A stretch of DNA of 61,675 nucleotides from CAYMCQ01 sp964389025 (GCA_964389025.1 CAYMCQ010000018.1:1-61675), one strand, 5' to 3'. Counted from the stretch's first letter, positions 16,769 through 26,705 are shown. Notes: generated from the letters alone by a model not told the origin. Numbers and translations: made by a program.

Positions 16769-18283
16769 ATGAATACCAACGGCATTTCAAACAAGCATTG
16801 GTTTCGAGTGTTTCAGCATTTCACGTTTGACGTGCTGGCTTTCAGCGTTTCTTTTATTTTAGGCCTGCGCATCCGGTTCGGCGCAGAGTGGCTTGATGCC
16901 TTGAATCTTTATTGGTCCGGCATTTTCATGGGGGCGCTCATATTCGCCTGCGCTTCATACATTTTTGGGCTCTATTCACTGCAAGGTTCCAGCCACAGCC
17001 TTTTCAAGCGTTCATTTTTCCTGGGAGTGAGTTTTGTGATTGCGCTGGTGCTGATGATAGGGATTTTCTACCTGAATTTTTCCACCCGCATTGGCCGCGG
17101 CGCGATGCTGATCAGTTCTTCGATCTCCTACTTCAGCGTGTTGCTGCACCATATTTTTCTCCTGCACGAATTCAAAAACTACCGCGAGCGCGTCGCGTTG
17201 ATTGTCACGTCCGCGCTGGACGAACAGGAAGTGGCGCTGGTGAAAGATTTCGGGCGACAACAACTCGATCTGGTCGGCGTGATTCACTATGACGCTTACA
17301 AGCCGACCGGCCGGACGCGCGTTCTCGGCTCGGTCAGTCAGTTGCGCGAGATAGCGCAACATGAAGGCCTCGAACGCATTCTCTGCACGAACCAAAGCAT
17401 CAGCGACCCGACCTTGTGCCAGACATTCTGCCAGCTTCGTTACTCCGGCATCACGGTGATGCCGCTCATAAGCCTCTTCGAAGAGGTTTTCCAGTGTGTC
17501 CCCGTCGAATTGATCACGCCTGACTGGCTTATGAATGCCAGCGGTTCGCCGCACATGCTCTACATCAAAAAACTCAAGCGAGGGTTCGACATCATTTGTT
17601 CGTTGGGAGGACTTCTCTTCTTCTGGCCATTTCTGCTGCTCGGCATGGCTATCGTCAAAATCACTTCGCCGCGTGGGCCGGTCTTGTATCGGCAGACACG
17701 TTCTGGCCGCTTCGGGCGCACGTTCGAACTCATCAAACTGCGCACCATGCGCCTCGATGCCGAGAGGGGCGACGCGGTCTGGGCCAGCAAAGATGATCCG
17801 CGCGTGATTCCTCTTGGAAATTTTCTCCGGCGCTATCGCATTGACGAAATCCCGCAGCTTTGGAACGTGCTGCGTGGGGAAATGTCCTTCGTCGGCCCGC
17901 GACCGGAGCGCCCGCAATTCGTTGAAACCTTAAGCAAGCAAATTCCCTTTTATCGCGAGCGCCTTCTTGCGCAACCGGGCATCAGCGGCTGGGCGCAAGT
18001 CCGCTACCCCTATGGCGCGTCGGTTGAAGACGCCAGGCACAAGCTCGAATACGACCTTTACTACGCGAAGAACATGAGCCTCTTCCTCGACGTTTTCATT
18101 TTGCTCGACACCATCCGCATCATTCTGCGCGGCGGTTTGCACAGCGCTCAAAAACGCCCGTCGCTGCGTTCAACGGGCGATACGGATTTGATTTTTCCGC
18201 CCGTTCCTTCGCAACCGGTCGTCGTCGAACCGGCGCGAGTGAAAGCTCCTATGCCGGTAATTTCGGCGGTTGCCCAGCGTTAA
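16769..18283 (+). CDS. Exopolysaccharide polyprenyl glycosylphosphotransferase (WcaJ/WbaP-like)
   Basis: A 504-residue protein with four N-terminal membrane helices (about 15-125), a CoA-binding-like central region, and a C-terminal bacterial sugar-transferase domain. The latter opens with KRGFDIICSLGGLL and a membrane hairpin, then has GPVLYRQTRSGRFG, ELIKLRTM, RRYRIDEIPQLWNVLRGEM, SFVGPRPERP and LLAQPGISGWAQV, all conserved in this family. It transfers a sugar-1-phosphate onto undecaprenyl phosphate at the inner membrane, the first step of exopolysaccharide or O-antigen assembly. The last 40 residues (Pro/Val-rich) are an extra tail. No other polysaccharide gene lies in the window. Confidence 0.93.
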   Translation: MNTNGISNKHWFRVFQHFTFDVLAFSVSFILGLRIRFGAEWLDALNLYWSGIFMGALIFACASYIFGLYSLQGSSHSLFKRSFFLGVSFVIALVLMIGIFYLNFSTRIGRGAMLISSSISYFSVLLHHIFLLHEFKNYRERVALIVTSALDEQEVALVKDFGRQQLDLVGVIHYDAYKPTGRTRVLGSVSQLREIAQHEGLERILCTNQSISDPTLCQTFCQLRYSGITVMPLISLFEEVFQCVPVELITPDWLMNASGSPHMLYIKKLKRGFDIICSLGGLLFFWPFLLLGMAIVKITSPRGPVLYRQTRSGRFGRTFELIKLRTMRLDAERGDAVWASKDDPRVIPLGNFLRRYRIDEIPQLWNVLRGEMSFVGPRPERPQFVETLSKQIPFYRERLLAQPGISGWAQVRYPYGASVEDARHKLEYDLYYAKNMSLFLDVFILLDTIRIILRGGLHSAQKRPSLRSTGDTDLIFPPVPSQPVVVEPARVKAPMPVISAVAQR

Positions 18284-18456
18284 GAGTTCGCGGGTTTCTC
18301 GCCGACTTCCACACCGCAATTTCGCCTCGACATCCACGCGAGTTTCGATTTCATTTTAACCAAAAGCACAATGCACTTTTTCCGGCGGCCAATCCGCTTA
18401 ACGTCGGCGCTTGGTTTGCGTCGAAATCCTTCAGCCTGGCTTGAATTTTTTCCGAA

Positions 18457-21400
18457 ATGAATCTCCGCAACGACATTTTCACCCGCGTCGCCGCGTTTGC
18501 GGCTCTTGGCGCGATGTTTGAGTGCGGGCGTCTGGATGCAGCGCCGACGAATGCGCCGCCCGCAACGACTTCCAGCCCGCGCCGGCACAAGTTTCAAGTG
18601 AACGACCCTGCGCTCGTGGCAAAACTCATCGCGCAAGGCAGAAAGCCGATTGCCGATTACGGCGGCTTCCAGATTTTCGACGCGGCGGATCTCGACGAAA
18701 AAACCTTGCGCGACGAACGCGGCGAGTTGCGCGACGACTACGACGTGATCCAACTCCACGCCGGGAAAATTGACACGACGACTCTCGAAGCCGCCGCGTT
18801 GAAACGCGCCGTTGGAAGTTTTCTCGGCAAGCGGCTGCACTTGATTCAATTCATCGGCCCGCCGAAACCGGAATGGCGCGACGCGCTGGCGAATACCGGC
18901 GTTCGCATCGTCACCTACATTCCGCAGAACAGCTACCTCGTTTACGGCGACGCGAAAAGCCTGGCTGCGCTTCAAGCCCACGCCCGCGCCACTGCTCACG
19001 TGCAATGGGAAGCGCGGTTTCTCGACGAATACAAAATTCATCCGAACGCCCGCGCGCCAGGCACGGATGAATTTTCAATCCAATTGCTCGCCGACGCCGA
19101 TGAAAATCCCGTGACGCTTCGACTCATTGGCCGGCTCAAGCTCGCGCCGATCAGGCGGCAGTATGAAATTCTGGATTACGTCAACGTCATCGTGCGGATT
19201 CCGCCCAGCCGGTTGGAAGACATCGCAGCGAGGCCGGAAGTGGTTTCGATTCATCCCTATCACGAGCCGAAAAAACACGATGAGCGTCAGAACATCATCA
19301 TCACAGGAAATTTGAGCGGCAATTCGCCGGGCGCGCCGGGCTATCTGGCGTGGCTCACGAACAAAGGCTTTTCTCAGGCTCAATTCACGGCGTCGGGATT
19401 TGCCGTGGACGTGAGTGACAGCGGCATTGACGACGGCTCGACGATTCCAAACCATTTTGGATTGTTCGAGCTGGGCGATCTGAGCGGAACGAGCCGCGTG
19501 ATTTACAGCCGGCTCGAAGGCTCGCCGCACGCGGGCAGCACGCTGGCTGGTTGTGACGGGCACGGAGCCATCAATGCGCACATCATCGGCGGTTACAACA
19601 ATCAACCGAACGGTTTTCCGCACACGGATTCCGCCGGTTATCACTACGGACTCGGAGTCTGCCCGTTCGTGAAACTCGGTTCATCGGTGATTTTTGACCC
19701 CGACTTTTTTACGGATCCGAACATTCCGAACCTCCAGTCGCGCGCTTACAACGACGGCGCGCGCATCAGCAACAACAGTTGGGGTGGCGGCGCTACCGGC
19801 GACTACGATTCGGATTCACAGACTTACGACGCGCTCGTTCGCGACGCGCAACCGGACGGCTCGGCATTCGCAACAGCCGGCAACCAGGAAATGGTCATCG
19901 TTTTTTCTTCGGGCAATGACGGGCCGGGCGCGGGAACCGTCGGTTCACCCGGCACGGCAAAAAATGTCATCACCGTCGGCGCAGCCGAAAATGTCCATTC
20001 CCACTCCACCGCCAACGGCGGCAACAGCACGACGGGAAGCGATGGTTGCGCCACGCCGGACAGCGATGCCAGCAGCGCGAATGACATGGTTGATTTTTCC
20101 AGCCGAGGCCCTTGCGCCGATGGGCGGCAAAAGCCCGACCTCGTTGCGCCCGGTTCGCACGTGACAGGCGGCGTCGCGCAGGACAGCCCCGCACCGTCGC
20201 CAGCGAGCACCGGCAATGATCTGGCGTGCTACGATGGTTCGGGCGTCTGCGCGCTGCCTGGTAGCGGCACGCCCGGCGACCCGGATAATTTTTTCCCGCT
20301 CACCCAGCAATTCTACACGACCTCCTCCGGCACGAGCCATTCGACTCCGGCAGTTGCCGGCGGCTGCGCGCTGCTCCGGCAATTCTTTCTGAACAACGGT
20401 TCCAACGCGCCAAGCCCGGCCATGTCCAAAGCATTTCTGCTAAACTCCGCGCGCTACATGAACGGCACGGGTGCCAACGACACGCTCTGGTCGGCCAGTC
20501 AGGGCATGGGCGAAATGAATCTCGGCTTCGCGTTCGACGGAGTTCCGCGCGTCCTGCGCGACCAGCTTGCGGCGGACAAATTCACCGCCTCGGGACAGAC
20601 GCGCTCCATCACGAACACGGTTTCTGATTCAACGAAGCCGGTCCGGGTGACGCTCGCGTGGACGGACGCTCCCGGTGCCACGTCCGGCAACGCCTACAAC
20701 AACAACCTCGATCTCACCGTGACCGTCGGTGGCAACACTTACAAAGGAAATGTTTTCAGCGGCGCAAACTCCGTGACTGGCGGCAGTGCCGATGTTCGAA
20801 ACAACGCCGAAAGCGTTTTCCTGCCAGCGGGATTTTCCGGAATGATTGTCGTCACGGTCACTGCGACCAGCATCAACTCCGACGGCGTTCCCAACGAAGC
20901 GCCTGCGCTCGATCAGGATTACGCGCTGGCGGTTTACAACGTCGGGGCTGGCCTCAACATTGTCGGCAACGGCGCGATGCTCGCCGCCGAGAGCTGCGCG
21001 ACGGCAAACAGCCTGGTTGACCCAAATGAATTTGTGACGGTGAATTTTGCATTGCAAAACACCGGTCCCGCACCCACGACGAATCTGGTCGCCACGTTGC
21101 AGGCGACCGGAGGAATCTCATCGCCCAGCGGCCCGCAAACTTACGGCGCTATTGCGACCGGCGGTGCTTCCGTCACACAGGCGTTTTCATTCGTCGCGGG
21201 CGGCAATTGCGGTTCGACAGTCACGGCGACGTTGCAGTTGCAGGATGGCGGTGCCAGCTACGGAAACGTTTCGTTCCATTTCAATCTCGGCCAGCTCGCA
21301 ACAAACGTTTTGCAAAATTTTGACGGCGTCTCCACGCCGAACCTGCCCGCAGGTTGGACAACTGCGAAATCCGGCGGGCAAGCGAATTGGATAACCTCCG

Positions 21401-22602
21401 CGACATCTTCCGACACCTCGCCCAACGCCGCGTTCTCGGCGGAACCTCCCGCTGTGGGAATCAACGAACTGGTTTCGCCCGTCATCGCCGTCTCGTCGGC
21501 GTCGGAGCGCCTGACTTTCCGGCACAGTTACGACATGGAAGCAGCGGCGTCGGGGACTGTCGCCTATGACGGAGGTGTGTTGGAAATCAAAATTGGCGGT
21601 GGCACGTTCACGAACATTATTGCGGCTGGCGGAAGTTTCGCTGCGGGCGGTTACACGCACACCATCAGCAGTTCGTTCGGCAACCCGCTGGGCGGGCGGC
21701 AGGCATGGAGCGGAAACTCCGCTGGTTTCGTCAGCACCATCGTCGCGCTCCCGCCATCGGCTGCCGGCCAAAACGTGCAATTCAAATGGCGTTGCGGCAC
21801 GGACTCCAGCACGTCGAAAAACGGCTGGTCTGTGGACACGGTCGCCATGGAAAGTCCGGCCTGCTGCATTCCTGCGCCCTACATTCTAACCCAGCCGCAA
21901 AGCATCTCCGGCAGCGTCGGGACAAATGCCGCCTTCAGCGTCAGCGCCGGAGGAGCGCCGATGCTCACGTATCAATGGCGTTTCAACGGCTCAAACATTT
22001 CTGGAGCCACTTTGTCGGCCTTCACCGTCACCAACGCGCAGGCGGCCAGCGTCGGAAGCTATTCCGTCGTCGTTTCGAACTCCGCCGGAAATGTCACGAG
22101 CAGCGACGCGGTTCTCGCCCTGACAGAAGCGCCGGCGATTCAAGCGCAGCCGCAGAGCAGGGAAGTTTTGCCCGGCGAAAACGCCACGTTCACCGTGCTC
22201 GCCAGCGGCATGCCTTCGCCGGCCTACCAATGGCGCTTCAACGCGGCGGGACTTTCCGGCGAAACGCAAAGCAGCTTCACCCGCGTCAACGTCCAGTCAA
22301 ACCAACTCGGCAACTACGACGTCCTCGTAACCAACGCCGCCGGCTCGATCACCAGCGCGATTGCGCGACTGAGTTTCGTGACAAACCCGGTTTTGCGGGA
22401 CGCGACCCTCAGCAACGGCCTGCTTCGATTCGTCCTCAGCGGCAACACAGGGCGGAATTACCTCGTGGAAAAATCGTCCGACCTCACGAACTGGAACGGC
22501 GTGACGACCCTGAGCAATCTGACCGGGCAGGTTCCCTTCGTTGAAACCAACGCCGCCGGGACGAATCCGCTCCGCGTATATCGCGCGAAGCTCGTGCCGT
22601 AG
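18457..22602 (+). CDS. Secreted S8 (subtilisin-like) serine protease with Ig-like domains
   Basis: A 1381-residue protein. A short signal peptide ends near LDAAPT. A prodomain-like region runs to about 300, followed by the S8 domain with Asp321 (VDVSDSGID), His369 (CDGHGAINAH) and Ser627 (SSGTSHSTPAVAGG) as the catalytic triad; the oxyanion Asn lies in ISNNSWGGG. A proprotein-convertase-like beta domain follows (about 705-830), then a long beta-rich region, and near 1150-1310 two Ig-like repeats sharing QPQS...TYQWRFNGS and AYQWRFNA. The C-terminus (LVEKSSDLTNW) is typical of verrucomicrobial exported proteins. It probably degrades proteins outside the cell or in the periplasm. It stands alone between divergent or inactive neighbours. 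Confidence 0.93.
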   Translation: MNLRNDIFTRVAAFAALGAMFECGRLDAAPTNAPPATTSSPRRHKFQVNDPALVAKLIAQGRKPIADYGGFQIFDAADLDEKTLRDERGELRDDYDVIQLHAGKIDTTTLEAAALKRAVGSFLGKRLHLIQFIGPPKPEWRDALANTGVRIVTYIPQNSYLVYGDAKSLAALQAHARATAHVQWEARFLDEYKIHPNARAPGTDEFSIQLLADADENPVTLRLIGRLKLAPIRRQYEILDYVNVIVRIPPSRLEDIAARPEVVSIHPYHEPKKHDERQNIIITGNLSGNSPGAPGYLAWLTNKGFSQAQFTASGFAVDVSDSGIDDGSTIPNHFGLFELGDLSGTSRVIYSRLEGSPHAGSTLAGCDGHGAINAHIIGGYNNQPNGFPHTDSAGYHYGLGVCPFVKLGSSVIFDPDFFTDPNIPNLQSRAYNDGARISNNSWGGGATGDYDSDSQTYDALVRDAQPDGSAFATAGNQEMVIVFSSGNDGPGAGTVGSPGTAKNVITVGAAENVHSHSTANGGNSTTGSDGCATPDSDASSANDMVDFSSRGPCADGRQKPDLVAPGSHVTGGVAQDSPAPSPASTGNDLACYDGSGVCALPGSGTPGDPDNFFPLTQQFYTTSSGTSHSTPAVAGGCALLRQFFLNNGSNAPSPAMSKAFLLNSARYMNGTGANDTLWSASQGMGEMNLGFAFDGVPRVLRDQLAADKFTASGQTRSITNTVSDSTKPVRVTLAWTDAPGATSGNAYNNNLDLTVTVGGNTYKGNVFSGANSVTGGSADVRNNAESVFLPAGFSGMIVVTVTATSINSDGVPNEAPALDQDYALAVYNVGAGLNIVGNGAMLAAESCATANSLVDPNEFVTVNFALQNTGPAPTTNLVATLQATGGISSPSGPQTYGAIATGGASVTQAFSFVAGGNCGSTVTATLQLQDGGASYGNVSFHFNLGQLATNVLQNFDGVSTPNLPAGWTTAKSGGQANWITSATSSDTSPNAAFSAEPPAVGINELVSPVIAVSSASERLTFRHSYDMEAAASGTVAYDGGVLEIKIGGGTFTNIIAAGGSFAAGGYTHTISSSFGNPLGGRQAWSGNSAGFVSTIVALPPSAAGQNVQFKWRCGTDSSTSKNGWSVDTVAMESPACCIPAPYILTQPQSISGSVGTNAAFSVSAGGAPMLTYQWRFNGSNISGATLSAFTVTNAQAASVGSYSVVVSNSAGNVTSSDAVLALTEAPAIQAQPQSREVLPGENATFTVLASGMPSPAYQWRFNAAGLSGETQSSFTRVNVQSNQLGNYDVLVTNAAGSITSAIARLSFVTNPVLRDATLSNGLLRFVLSGNTGRNYLVEKSSDLTNWNGVTTLSNLTGQVPFVETNAAGTNPLRVYRAKLVP

Positions 22603-22605
22603 CGA

Positions 22606-22643
22606 GGTAGGGCTGCGTTGCGGCGCGGCAGCACCGCCCTACC
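22606..22643. repeat. GGTAGGGC hairpin after the protease gene
   Basis: GGTAGGGC (22606-22613) and GCCCTACC (22636-22643) pair, with an inner GCTGC/GCAGC. It begins 3 bp after the protease stop. It may act as a transcript 3' end, although no T-run follows. Confidence 0.6.
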
Positions 22644-22648
22644 ATCAG

Positions 22649-22712
22649 TTAAACCAGCACCAACACCGCCGCCTTCTCCGCATCCTTCACCACGTCAGCG
22701 GAGGGACGAGTT
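22649..22712 (-). pseudogene. 3' remnant of an unidentified gene at the IS edge
   Basis: Reading leftwards from the IS, the frame runs through the half family B palindrome (TRPS) into ADVVKDAEKAAVLVLV and a TAA stop. This looks like a genuine C-terminus, but no family is recognisable from 16 residues. It is not the missing end of the alpha/beta hydrolase as far as can be judged. Confidence 0.4.
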
Positions 22713-24173
22713 AGTCGTTCCTGAAAAACTCTTTTACGGCTGGACCGATGAAAGGACGTGGGTCTGTGGGTTGGCGATGAACCGCAGGAGTTGAAGGCAA
22801 AAAAGAGCGGCGGTCCGCAGCCACTTCTTCAAGTTCCAGGCCGCTGCCGCCAGAAGCAGGTTGATCTGGTCGCCCACGAAGCCTTTCAAGAAGCAACGCA
22901 TCAGCCGATACTGATGTTTCAGATGGCTGATGACCGGTTCGATGGCCGCTCGCCGCCGAAACCGCGCCCGCATCTTCGCGCTCTCACGTTTCGATTGGCC
23001 GGGTTTGGGTTTGCCAGGCAGCAGCACTTCCGTTCCGTCCACTTCTTTGCGTCCGCGATAGCCCCGATCCACAATGGCTTTGGCGGGTTGTTGGCCGGTG
23101 ATGGCGCGGGTTTGTTCCAGCGCCGGTCGCAGCGCGTCGCCGTCGTAGAGATTTTCCTCGTGCGCCACCGCGCCAACGATCACTCCGTGGGTCTTGGTCA
23201 TCACCACCGAGGCTTTGCTTCCAAATTCGTATTTCTTGTGTTCCTTGCCTTTGCTCATGCAATAAACCTGTGGTTCGTGCAGCGAGTAAATTTTGTTCCG
23301 GTCTCCCAGTTGTTGCCGCAGCACGCGCCGATACAGCGCGAAGTTCTCCCGTTGTGCCTGCCTCGCTGTCTCCGGCAGCTTGCGCTCCAGTTCCCGGATC
23401 AACCGGCCCGCCATGACTTTGAGCTTCCGTAACGCGCGGTGTGCCGCCTTTCGTTTCCTGGGGTCTTTGCGCCATCGTTGGGCCATCACGCATTGCCGCA
23501 CCGCCTTGCGATAGCGGCGGCGCAGTTTCACACCGTTCCGATCCGCCAGCTTCCAGCAGCGCCGGATGATCTTGTGCGCCAGTTTCGTGTCCGTGGGATG
23601 CGTGATGTTCTTCTCCTGCACCGTCGTGTCCACCACCACTTCGCTTTCCTGCGCCTTCGCGCCGTGGAGTTGGGCGCTGACCTTGAGGATGCGTTGCACG
23701 CCCGCCTCGCCGATGCGCTGGCGGAAGTATACCAAATCGCTGGGATCACACGGCACCTGCCATTGAAATTCACTCATCCCGCAGAAGTATTGCCAGTAGG
23801 GATTCTGCACCCACCCGGCCACCACCGTCTCGTCGCCCTGGTTGAACATCTGCTTGAGCAACAGCAAACCCACCATCAGCCGCACCGGCTTGGCGGGACG
23901 GCCTTCGTCACTGTAATACCCGCCAAACGCCTGCTCGAACTCCGACCACGGAATCATGTCGGCCAGTTGTTTGAGCGGCTGGCGCGAATCCAGTTGCTCG
24001 CCCAGCGCGGGCATCAGGAAGGAGATTTGGTGCGTCGCCGAAGGCTTGGTTTGCATCGCTCTTTTCGACCGGCTTTTGCTCGCACCATTCAATTTTCCGG
24101 TCGAATACTTTCGAGCCGTCCATCCTTCTCGCTCATCCCCGTCAAGGCGTTGCCGGGTTTTTCAGGAGCGACT
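22713..24173 (-). mobile_element. IS5-family insertion sequence, about 1.46 kb
   Basis: Imperfect terminal inverted repeats, AGTCGTTCCTGAAAAACTC at the left and (reverse complement of the right end) AGTCGCTCCTGAAAAACCC, match at 17 of 19 positions and bracket one transposase gene. No target-site duplication is visible. The left end lies inside a family B palindrome and the right end inside an alpha/beta hydrolase gene, so the flanks come from different genes and a deletion or recombination at the IS is likely. Confidence 0.85.
22734..24056 (-). CDS. IS5-family DDE transposase
   Basis: A 440-residue transposase. The N-terminal DUF772-type region (PWSEFEQAFGGYYS through MSEFQWQVPCDPSDLVYFRQ) is followed by the catalytic Asp in SEVVVDTTVQEKNI, the second Asp in KAIVDRGYRGRKE, and the Glu in AAIEPVISHLKHQYRLMRCF, the IS4/IS5 Y-(2)-R-(3)-E region variant. 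The ATG at 24056 is preceded by AAAGAG; a TTG at 24092 would extend it by 12 residues and overlap the stop of the truncated hydrolase. The frame is intact, so the element may still be active. It ends with THVLSSVQP just inside the left terminal repeat. Confidence 0.94.
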   Translation of the reverse strand: MQTKPSATHQISFLMPALGEQLDSRQPLKQLADMIPWSEFEQAFGGYYSDEGRPAKPVRLMVGLLLLKQMFNQGDETVVAGWVQNPYWQYFCGMSEFQWQVPCDPSDLVYFRQRIGEAGVQRILKVSAQLHGAKAQESEVVVDTTVQEKNITHPTDTKLAHKIIRRCWKLADRNGVKLRRRYRKAVRQCVMAQRWRKDPRKRKAAHRALRKLKVMAGRLIRELERKLPETARQAQRENFALYRRVLRQQLGDRNKIYSLHEPQVYCMSKGKEHKKYEFGSKASVVMTKTHGVIVGAVAHEENLYDGDALRPALEQTRAITGQQPAKAIVDRGYRGRKEVDGTEVLLPGKPKPGQSKRESAKMRARFRRRAAIEPVISHLKHQYRLMRCFLKGFVGDQINLLLAAAAWNLKKWLRTAALFCLQLLRFIANPQTHVLSSVQP

Positions 24174-24817
24174 CGCAAAGCCTCCAAGAATCCAGGCAGG
24201 TGATTCGGCTCGGGACGCGTCGAACTCAGCACCACCGCCGGCAGATGCACGGGCAGACGAGTGGAGCGCACTTGTTCCGCAGTCACACGGTGGGCTTGCG
24301 ACTCTGCCCGTTCTCCCGGCGGCACCTTGGAGGCGGCAACCTTGGCTTTTAAGGCCTCGGGGACATGGGTTCCAAACCAGTCATAAATCTGCTCGGTCGC
24401 CGGATCCACAAACACCAGACCGGCTACTTCCTGTGGATATGCATCGGCGAACAAGCGGATATAAAATGCGCCGGCGGAGTGGCCCACGAGAATATAAGAT
24501 GGCTGGGCACCAACTTTCTGCAAGGCAGTATGCAACTCGCCAGCAATGCGGCGCGCATCCCGCGGCTCAGGTCCCGGCTCGGATTTTCCCAAGCCCGCGC
24601 GGTCATACGCGATGGTGCTGGCAAATCGGGCTATTTTCGGCTGCACCTTTGTCCAGCTCTTTAATCCCAAGCCTGCTCCGCTTTCAAAAACTACCGTTGG
24701 AGAGCCACGACCCTGGAGACGCAATTGTAGTGCGTGTCCGCCAACCGCGACCTTTTGTTTCTCGCCACCACATCCAGCCATGGCGAGCGCAACCAAGATG
24801 ATAAACGAACGACACAT
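24089..24817 (-). pseudogene. Alpha/beta hydrolase lipoprotein, truncated by the IS
   Basis: The first 215 residues are a lipoprotein-type signal (lipobox LAMAGC, Cys16) and an alpha/beta hydrolase core: ESGAGLGLKSW, YDRAGLGKSEPG, and the nucleophile Ser114 in LVGHSAGAFY, then VFVDPATEQIYDWF. After residue 215 the frame enters the right end of the IS and adds 27 IS-encoded residues before stopping. The catalytic His expected in the last ~50 residues (GH near the C-terminus) is missing, so the product should be inactive. It was probably an esterase or lipase-like enzyme anchored in the envelope. The insertion point is where AGTCGC begins on the coding strand. Confidence 0.85.
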
Positions 24818-24989
24818 GCTACTATGCCCAACATTATGAATGGACGGCGGCTTCTTCCGCCCATCCTTTTTCAGGAGCCGATACTATTTGGACGCAAGTT
24901 CCTGTCGAGCACGGTTTTTGCCCGGAAATAAATCCCGAACCCGCAGCAACAAGAACGAAAGCCGCGCCGGTAAACTTTCCCGAATGAAA

Positions 24990-25027
24990 GGTGGGCTTGT
25001 CCACCCTCCGCAGTTCTGCTACGGAGG
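24990..25027. repeat. Double hairpin in the 5' region of a secreted-protein gene
   Basis: GGTGGGC/GTCCACC followed by CCTCCGCAG...CTACGGAGG form two adjacent stem-loops, about 55 bp before the ATG at 25080. This could be a repeat or a leader structure. Confidence 0.5.
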
Positions 25028-25079
25028 ACGGGCAGCGTCAGTCAAAGCACAATCAAATCGGCTCTGGAAAACACTTGCG

Positions 25080-26474
25080 ATGAAAAACCTGCTTTCGGTT
25101 GGTTCAATTCTGTCCACGAGTTTGCTGCTGAACTTCGCGGTTCATGCTGCGGAACTCAAACCCGTTGTGGAAGTCGAGGAGGACGTTTACAACTACACTA
25201 ACGCGGACAACGGCGCCGGCCCGATGTGGTGTCATGGCTCAACCTGCCTCGTGCGCGCCGGCAAACGGGTTTTTGCCAGCGGCATCGAGACCATCCCCGG
25301 CGTCAAGCCGCTGAATAATTGCCGCTGGATGTTGTTCGAGCGCGGCGCGCACGGCTGGGAACGCGTGCGCGTGGACACCGATGGCCGCACGCGCGAGCCG
25401 GCGCCGCTCGCGTGCTTTCGCAGCGGTCGCGTGTTCCTGTCCGCGAATCCTTCGCTCGGTCGCGGCGACGAACCGAACGGCGGTGCGGCGCGACCGGACG
25501 TGCTGGAGTTCAAGGCGAGTGACGCCGCAGCGATTCCCGCATCGCTGTCGCCGCTCTGGCAGGGCGAGCCGAAATTCAGCGAACATTCGTATCGCAGCTT
25601 TGCGGCGGACGGCGCGGCAGGTGAGTTGATTTTGTTTCAGAACATCGGCTACACACACGCAGAGTGGACGTTCCGCGACCGGCGTGGCCAATGGAGCGCG
25701 CAAGGCAAACTCAAGTGGCCGTGGGGCGCGGAGTATGACAAGCCCGAGCCGATCCGCGTCTGTTACCCGAACGTGGCGCTGCGCGAGCGCGCGGTTTACT
25801 TCTGCGGCGTCAGCGACGTCATCGAGCCTTACAAGGCATGGCGGGAATTCAAGCGCGAGCTGACGGGCAGGCAATGGGACTACGATTTTCGCCGGCTCTT
25901 CTTCACCTGGACGCCGGACATCACCAAGAAGCCATTTGCCGAGTGGATTGAAATCGCGAGTTGCGACAAAACTTGCGGATGGATTTCGCCGGGCGACCTG
26001 TTCGTGGCGGACAACGGCGACGCGCATCTGGTGTGGAGCGAGCGGGCGATTGATGAGCGGCTGCGGGCAAAGTTTTTCCCCAACGCGAAGCAACGTCACA
26101 GCCTGAATTACGCGGTCGTTCGCGAAGGGAAAGTGATTCAGCGCAAGACCATCGAGGAATCAACCGAGGACAAACCGGGCATCATCGGTTCGGGCGCGCG
26201 ATTCCAGGTGACGCCGGAGCATCGCATCTTTGTGGCGTATTACGCTGGAGGAACGGACGCGGGCGGCAAGCCTGTGGCCGAGAATCGCGTCCGGGAAATT
26301 TTGCGCGACGGCTCCATGACGCCATCGGTTCGATTGCCGCTTCAGAAAACGTTCGCACAGTATTTCACGGCGACGGTCAGGGGCGGTTCGCCGCCGTCAC
26401 GCACGCTGGAGATGCTCGGGCCGCGCCAGGGTTCGGCGAACACCATCAGCTACGCGCGCGTGAAGCTGTATTGA
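25080..26474 (+). CDS. Secreted protein of unknown function (BNR/propeller-like)
   Basis: A 464-residue protein. MKNLLSVGSILSTSLLLNF followed by AVHAAELKP is a signal peptide cleaved near HAA|EL. The mature part alternates beta-strand and turn segments (VFASGIETIPGVKPL, LFVADNGDAHLVWSERAID, GARFQVTPEHRIFVAYYAGG), suggesting a sialidase/BNR-type beta-propeller, but no catalytic signature is clear. The nearest upstream in-frame start (24840) would put 80 unlikely residues before the signal peptide. It diverges from the broken hydrolase gene. Common architecture in verrucomicrobia and planctomycetes; role unknown. Confidence 0.7.
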   Translation: MKNLLSVGSILSTSLLLNFAVHAAELKPVVEVEEDVYNYTNADNGAGPMWCHGSTCLVRAGKRVFASGIETIPGVKPLNNCRWMLFERGAHGWERVRVDTDGRTREPAPLACFRSGRVFLSANPSLGRGDEPNGGAARPDVLEFKASDAAAIPASLSPLWQGEPKFSEHSYRSFAADGAAGELILFQNIGYTHAEWTFRDRRGQWSAQGKLKWPWGAEYDKPEPIRVCYPNVALRERAVYFCGVSDVIEPYKAWREFKRELTGRQWDYDFRRLFFTWTPDITKKPFAEWIEIASCDKTCGWISPGDLFVADNGDAHLVWSERAIDERLRAKFFPNAKQRHSLNYAVVREGKVIQRKTIEESTEDKPGIIGSGARFQVTPEHRIFVAYYAGGTDAGGKPVAENRVREILRDGSMTPSVRLPLQKTFAQYFTATVRGGSPPSRTLEMLGPRQGSANTISYARVKLY

Positions 26475-26509
26475 TTTCGCGGCCAAGCCGTGCGCGTCCG
26501 ACACCATTT

Positions 26510-26704
26510 GGGCGTGTTTTCAAAATCCGATTGGTGGCACAGGCCTCTGGCCTGTTGTTTCGGGCGTTCCGCCCGAAACCGTCGCGGGATACGCGTCGGC
26601 TTTTGTCTTTACGAACAACGAGCAGCGGACAACCTCTGATGAAATCCGGCGGGACGCCGGATTTGACGGGCGAGACGCCCGTGCCACCATGTTGAAAACA
26701 CGCC

Positions 26705-26705
<1 letters not shown>
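26510..26705. repeat. Nested compound palindrome (family E inside an outer inverted repeat)
   Basis: An outer perfect 14-nt inverted repeat, GGGCGTGTTTTCAA (26510-26523) and TTGAAAACACGCCC (26692-26705), encloses a ~160-bp family E palindrome. The latter begins GGTGGCACAGGCCTCTGGCC and ends GGGCGAGACGCCCGTGCCACC, with inner hairpins (CGGGCGTTCCGCCCG; CCGGCGGGACGCCGG). A second family E copy is at 43246-43404. The outer repeat may be a bidirectional terminator into which family E inserted. Confidence 0.8.

Noticed and set aside
22734..24173. The IS as parent of the 97-bp MITE at 4858
   Set aside because: Their terminal repeats differ (AGTCGYTCCTGAAAAAC versus CAGGSTGTTGAAAAAG).
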